A DNA stretch of 64,000 nt. Source: Verrucomicrobiales bacterium. Its GTDB lineage: Bacteria; Verrucomicrobiota; Verrucomicrobiia; Limisphaerales; CAIMTB01. The number at the start of each line of letters is the position of its first letter. Position 1 is the first letter of the stretch. The notes under the pieces were generated by a model. The model worked only from the letters and a program-made list of their open reading frames with translations, ran no database searches and was not told where the DNA came from. The translations under genes and the position numbers were made by a program. Below are positions 62,087-64,000 of the stretch, in pieces. The stretch is from assembly GCA_016795425.1 (NCBI GenBank), contig JAEUHG010000123.1, positions 1-64,000 of the forward strand. Direction: 5' to 3'.

Positions 62087-62145
62087 TGCGTCAAAAAAGA
62101 ATTGGCCACTTGACCCGTTGGAGCCGACTAATGGGTTAACGTGGC

Positions 62146-62736
62146 ATGAAGAATCCCGGACTCGAATGCGTGGAGGCGGTGCGAGGTGGCGATGAAGCCG
62201 CGGCCGCACGTTGGGTGGAGGACTACCACGAGCGGCTCTACGCCTTTCTGCGGCGTCTCGCCGGCACGGATGCTGCCGCCGCCGAATTGACCCAGCGGAC
62301 TTTCTGCCGCGCCTGGTCGGCATTGGATTCCTACCAGGGCCGCGCCTCCATTTCCTCCTGGCTCCACGGCATTGCCTATCGCGTCTACGTCGATTGGCTT
62401 CGTTCCGACCGTCGCTACGAAGGCCGGTCGGAGGCGTGGTGGGAGGGAATTCGAGATCAGGGCACTCGACCGGATGCCGCGGCATCCGCGGCGGATGATG
62501 AAACCGCCGTGTACGCAGCGGTCGATGCGTTGGGCTCGGGACTGCGCGAGGCCGTCCATCTTCATTATTATCAGGGACTCACCTTGCAGGAGACGGCGGA
62601 AGCGCTGGGCGTTGCGACGAGCACGGTGAAATACCGCCTTCGCGACGCGATGGATCAGATTCAGCGCCGATTGGGCGTGCCTCGAAAGGTGAGCAAAGAC
62701 GCCGACGACGAGCGTGCACAGGGTGCGGCCCGGTAA
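62146..62736 (+). CDS. ECF-type RNA polymerase sigma factor
   Basis: A 196-residue sigma-70-family factor with regions 2 and 4 only. Region 2 has AAAELTQRTFCRAWSALDSY and SISSWLHGIAYRVYVDWLR; region 4 has LREAVHLHYYQGLTLQETAE and ALGVATSTVKYRLRDAM as its helix-turn-helix. Such factors usually respond to envelope or outside signals through a membrane anti-sigma encoded next door. The downstream gene, 38 bp later, has that layout. ACCCGTT and AATGGGT just upstream (62113-62136) form an imperfect inverted repeat, perhaps an autoregulatory site. Confidence 0.92.
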   Translation: MKNPGLECVEAVRGGDEAAAARWVEDYHERLYAFLRRLAGTDAAAAELTQRTFCRAWSALDSYQGRASISSWLHGIAYRVYVDWLRSDRRYEGRSEAWWEGIRDQGTRPDAAASAADDETAVYAAVDALGSGLREAVHLHYYQGLTLQETAEALGVATSTVKYRLRDAMDQIQRRLGVPRKVSKDADDERAQGAAR

Positions 62737-62774
62737 ATGGCGGCCGAAGGAAAACCGACAGTAACTTCAAGCCT

Positions 62775-64000
62775 ATGGACTTCACTGAGAACAACCTTGA
62801 ATCGACCTTGCGGCGGGCTCCGAAGCCGGTGCCGCCTCCGGGGTTGGCGGCGAAAATTACGGAGACTCTGCGGCACCAACCCCGGTCGGGGCATGGCGCG
62901 GCGAGTCGAGTAGCGACGGGGCGGGGGTGGACCTCCGCGGGAGGTTGGAGGCGATGGTGGCCGATTGCTCTGCCCGCTGCCGTAACGGCGGCGTTCGCTG
63001 TGACCTGGGCCGTTCAACGCGCGGAGGTCGATCGCCTCGGAGAAGAGGCCCCGCGGCTTCGCGAACCGGTGGCGGAGGCCCCCGTGGTCGCGACCACGCC
63101 AGCTACGGCTCCGGTTCCCGGTGTTGCGGAATCCGCGCCCTCGGTGGAGGCCGCGGAACTGGCGCGCCTGAGAACGCTGGCGGCCGACCTGGCGACCGAG
63201 GTTTCCGCGGTGGACGCCATGCGAACCAACATCGCGGATCTGACGAGAGAATTGGCCAGTCGACGCCAGCAACTGTCCCCCGAAATGCAGGAAGTCGATG
63301 CCCAGCGGAATCGGGCGCGCTCCATCATGTGCGTCAACAACCTGAAGCAGCTCGGTTTGGCGGTGCGCATTTACGCCACCGACAACAGTGATCAGTTCCC
63401 GCGGGACGTGTTTTCGCTCACCAACGAGATCGGATCGCCGAAGGTCCTGGTTTGCGGCGAGGATACGGGTCGCGAGGCGGCTGAGAACTGGTCGAGCTTC
63501 ACCATGGCGAATTGTTCCTACGAGTTTCTCGCTCCCGGTCCCGGGGCTCACGAAACTGAACCCGATCGAGTGATGTTTCGTTGTCCCATTCACGGACACG
63601 TCACGTTATGTGACGGTTCTGTGCAGCAGTCGGTCGCCGTCAAGCATCCGGAAAGGTTGGTATGGCGGGACGGCAAACTCTACCTAGTGAACGAGACCCA
63701 TAACTCCACTCTTCATTCGACGGTGGTCGGCCCGCGCGGGGAGATGCCGGATGAAATGCGTGCACGATACGGATTGCCTCCGCGGACGCAGGTGGGAGCG
63801 GTGAAGATCGTCGACGCGCAGGGCAATGTGGTGAGCGTCGATGATCCCGGGGATTTCTTGGTTACCGAAGGACCGAATCCTCCCTCGGCCAACCCGACCC
63901 ATCCACCCGGTCGCCAATTCTTGATGAGCCCGGAACTCATGCGGCGGTATGGACTGGTTCCCAACGAGCCTCTCGCCCCGGCCAAGGAGGAACCCGTCGA
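62775..64000 (+). CDS. Membrane protein following the ECF factor: anti-sigma-like N-terminus and pseudopilin-like outer domain (3' end outside window)
   Basis: At least 408 residues; the frame is open to the window edge. Residues 1-55 are a short cytoplasmic part (NLESTLRRAPKPVPPPGLAAKI pattern, charged and Pro-rich). One transmembrane helix (about 62-80; PIALPAAVTAAFAVTWAV) is followed by an Ala/Pro linker and a coiled coil (about 122-175). The outer part has ARSIMCVNNLKQLGLAVRIY and ATDNSDQFPRD, then GHVTLCDGSVQ. These strings are those of verrucomicrobial H-X9-DG pseudopilin globular domains, but without the N-terminal pilin helix. Position after the ECF gene suggests an anti-sigma or co-sensor role. 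No zinc-binding anti-sigma motif (HxxxCxxC) is seen. Confidence 0.75.
   Translation, partial: MDFTENNLESTLRRAPKPVPPPGLAAKITETLRHQPRSGHGAASRVATGRGWTSAGGWRRWWPIALPAAVTAAFAVTWAVQRAEVDRLGEEAPRLREPVAEAPVVATTPATAPVPGVAESAPSVEAAELARLRTLAADLATEVSAVDAMRTNIADLTRELASRRQQLSPEMQEVDAQRNRARSIMCVNNLKQLGLAVRIYATDNSDQFPRDVFSLTNEIGSPKVLVCGEDTGREAAENWSSFTMANCSYEFLAPGPGAHETEPDRVMFRCPIHGHVTLCDGSVQQSVAVKHPERLVWRDGKLYLVNETHNSTLHSTVVGPRGEMPDEMRARYGLPPRTQVGAVKIVDAQGNVVSVDDPGDFLVTEGPNPPSANPTHPPGRQFLMSPELMRRYGLVPNEPLAPAKEEPV

Noticed and set aside
1..64000. tRNA, rRNA, CRISPR arrays, integrases or transposases
   Set aside because: None seen: no cloverleaf-like cluster, no regularly spaced repeats, and no open frame with a transposase or integrase motif.

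Overview
The window reads as chromosomal DNA from a member of the Verrucomicrobiota, most likely a Pedosphaera/Limisphaerales-type lineage. It is GC-rich. It carries gene families typical of the PVC superphylum: PSCyt/DUF1549/DUF1553 proteins, membrane-bound-dehydrogenase/HEAT/cytochrome c proteins, H-X9-DG pseudopilins, delta-60-repeat and Ig-rich secreted proteins with a terminal F-Y-R tail, and two-component propeller hybrid kinases. It also carries a proteasome locus whose ubiquitin-like modifier is of the UBact type. lpxD, a TolC protein and a TonB-dependent receptor show a Gram-negative envelope. The genus assignment is inference; no rRNA, tRNA or CRISPR array was seen.

Layout. 1-7.4 kb: the 3' end of a secreted protein, an alcohol dehydrogenase (-), a ROK kinase, a glycosyltransferase-PHP fusion, and a complete paralogue of the truncated first gene. 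7.4-11.1 kb: an octaheme cytochrome c, a small membrane protein and a secreted lactonase-type propeller. 11.3-15.4 kb: ABC ATPase plus membrane-fusion protein (-), L,D-transpeptidase and a YaeQ-like protein (+). 15.4-27.1 kb: sulfatase (-), then a giant M43-type metalloprotease, a secreted protein of unknown function and a subtilase (+). 27.7-33.9 kb: a hybrid histidine kinase overlapping an NtrC-like response regulator. 34.4-36.5 kb: fatty-acid desaturase and lpxD. 36.6-44.7 kb (-): a protein with an exosortase-type sorting tail, a 1,403-residue delta-60/Ig protein and a TonB receptor. 45-47.7 kb: an AraC regulator and a TolC-type channel.

47.8-54.2 kb is the most distinctive region. It is a compact minus-strand operon in the order Mpa/ARC ATPase, Dop-like enzyme, a 56-residue UBact modifier, PrcB, PrcA, PafA-like ligase. 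Together these make a complete tag/ligate/remove/unfold/degrade pathway. The order matches the actinobacterial Pup-proteasome locus. The modifier sequence is not actinobacterial Pup, and it already ends in Glu, so it needs no deamidation before ligation.

54.5-64 kb: a pseudopilin-like protein (-), a DUF1549/DUF1553 cytochrome, a HEAT/cytochrome dehydrogenase-like protein, an ECF sigma factor, and directly after it a membrane protein with an anti-sigma-like layout and a pseudopilin-like outer domain, cut by the window edge. Intergenic DNA holds two clear terminators, a dispersed repeat of about 130 bp (one copy flanked by ~20 bp inverted repeats), paired hairpins, and two possible gene remnants.
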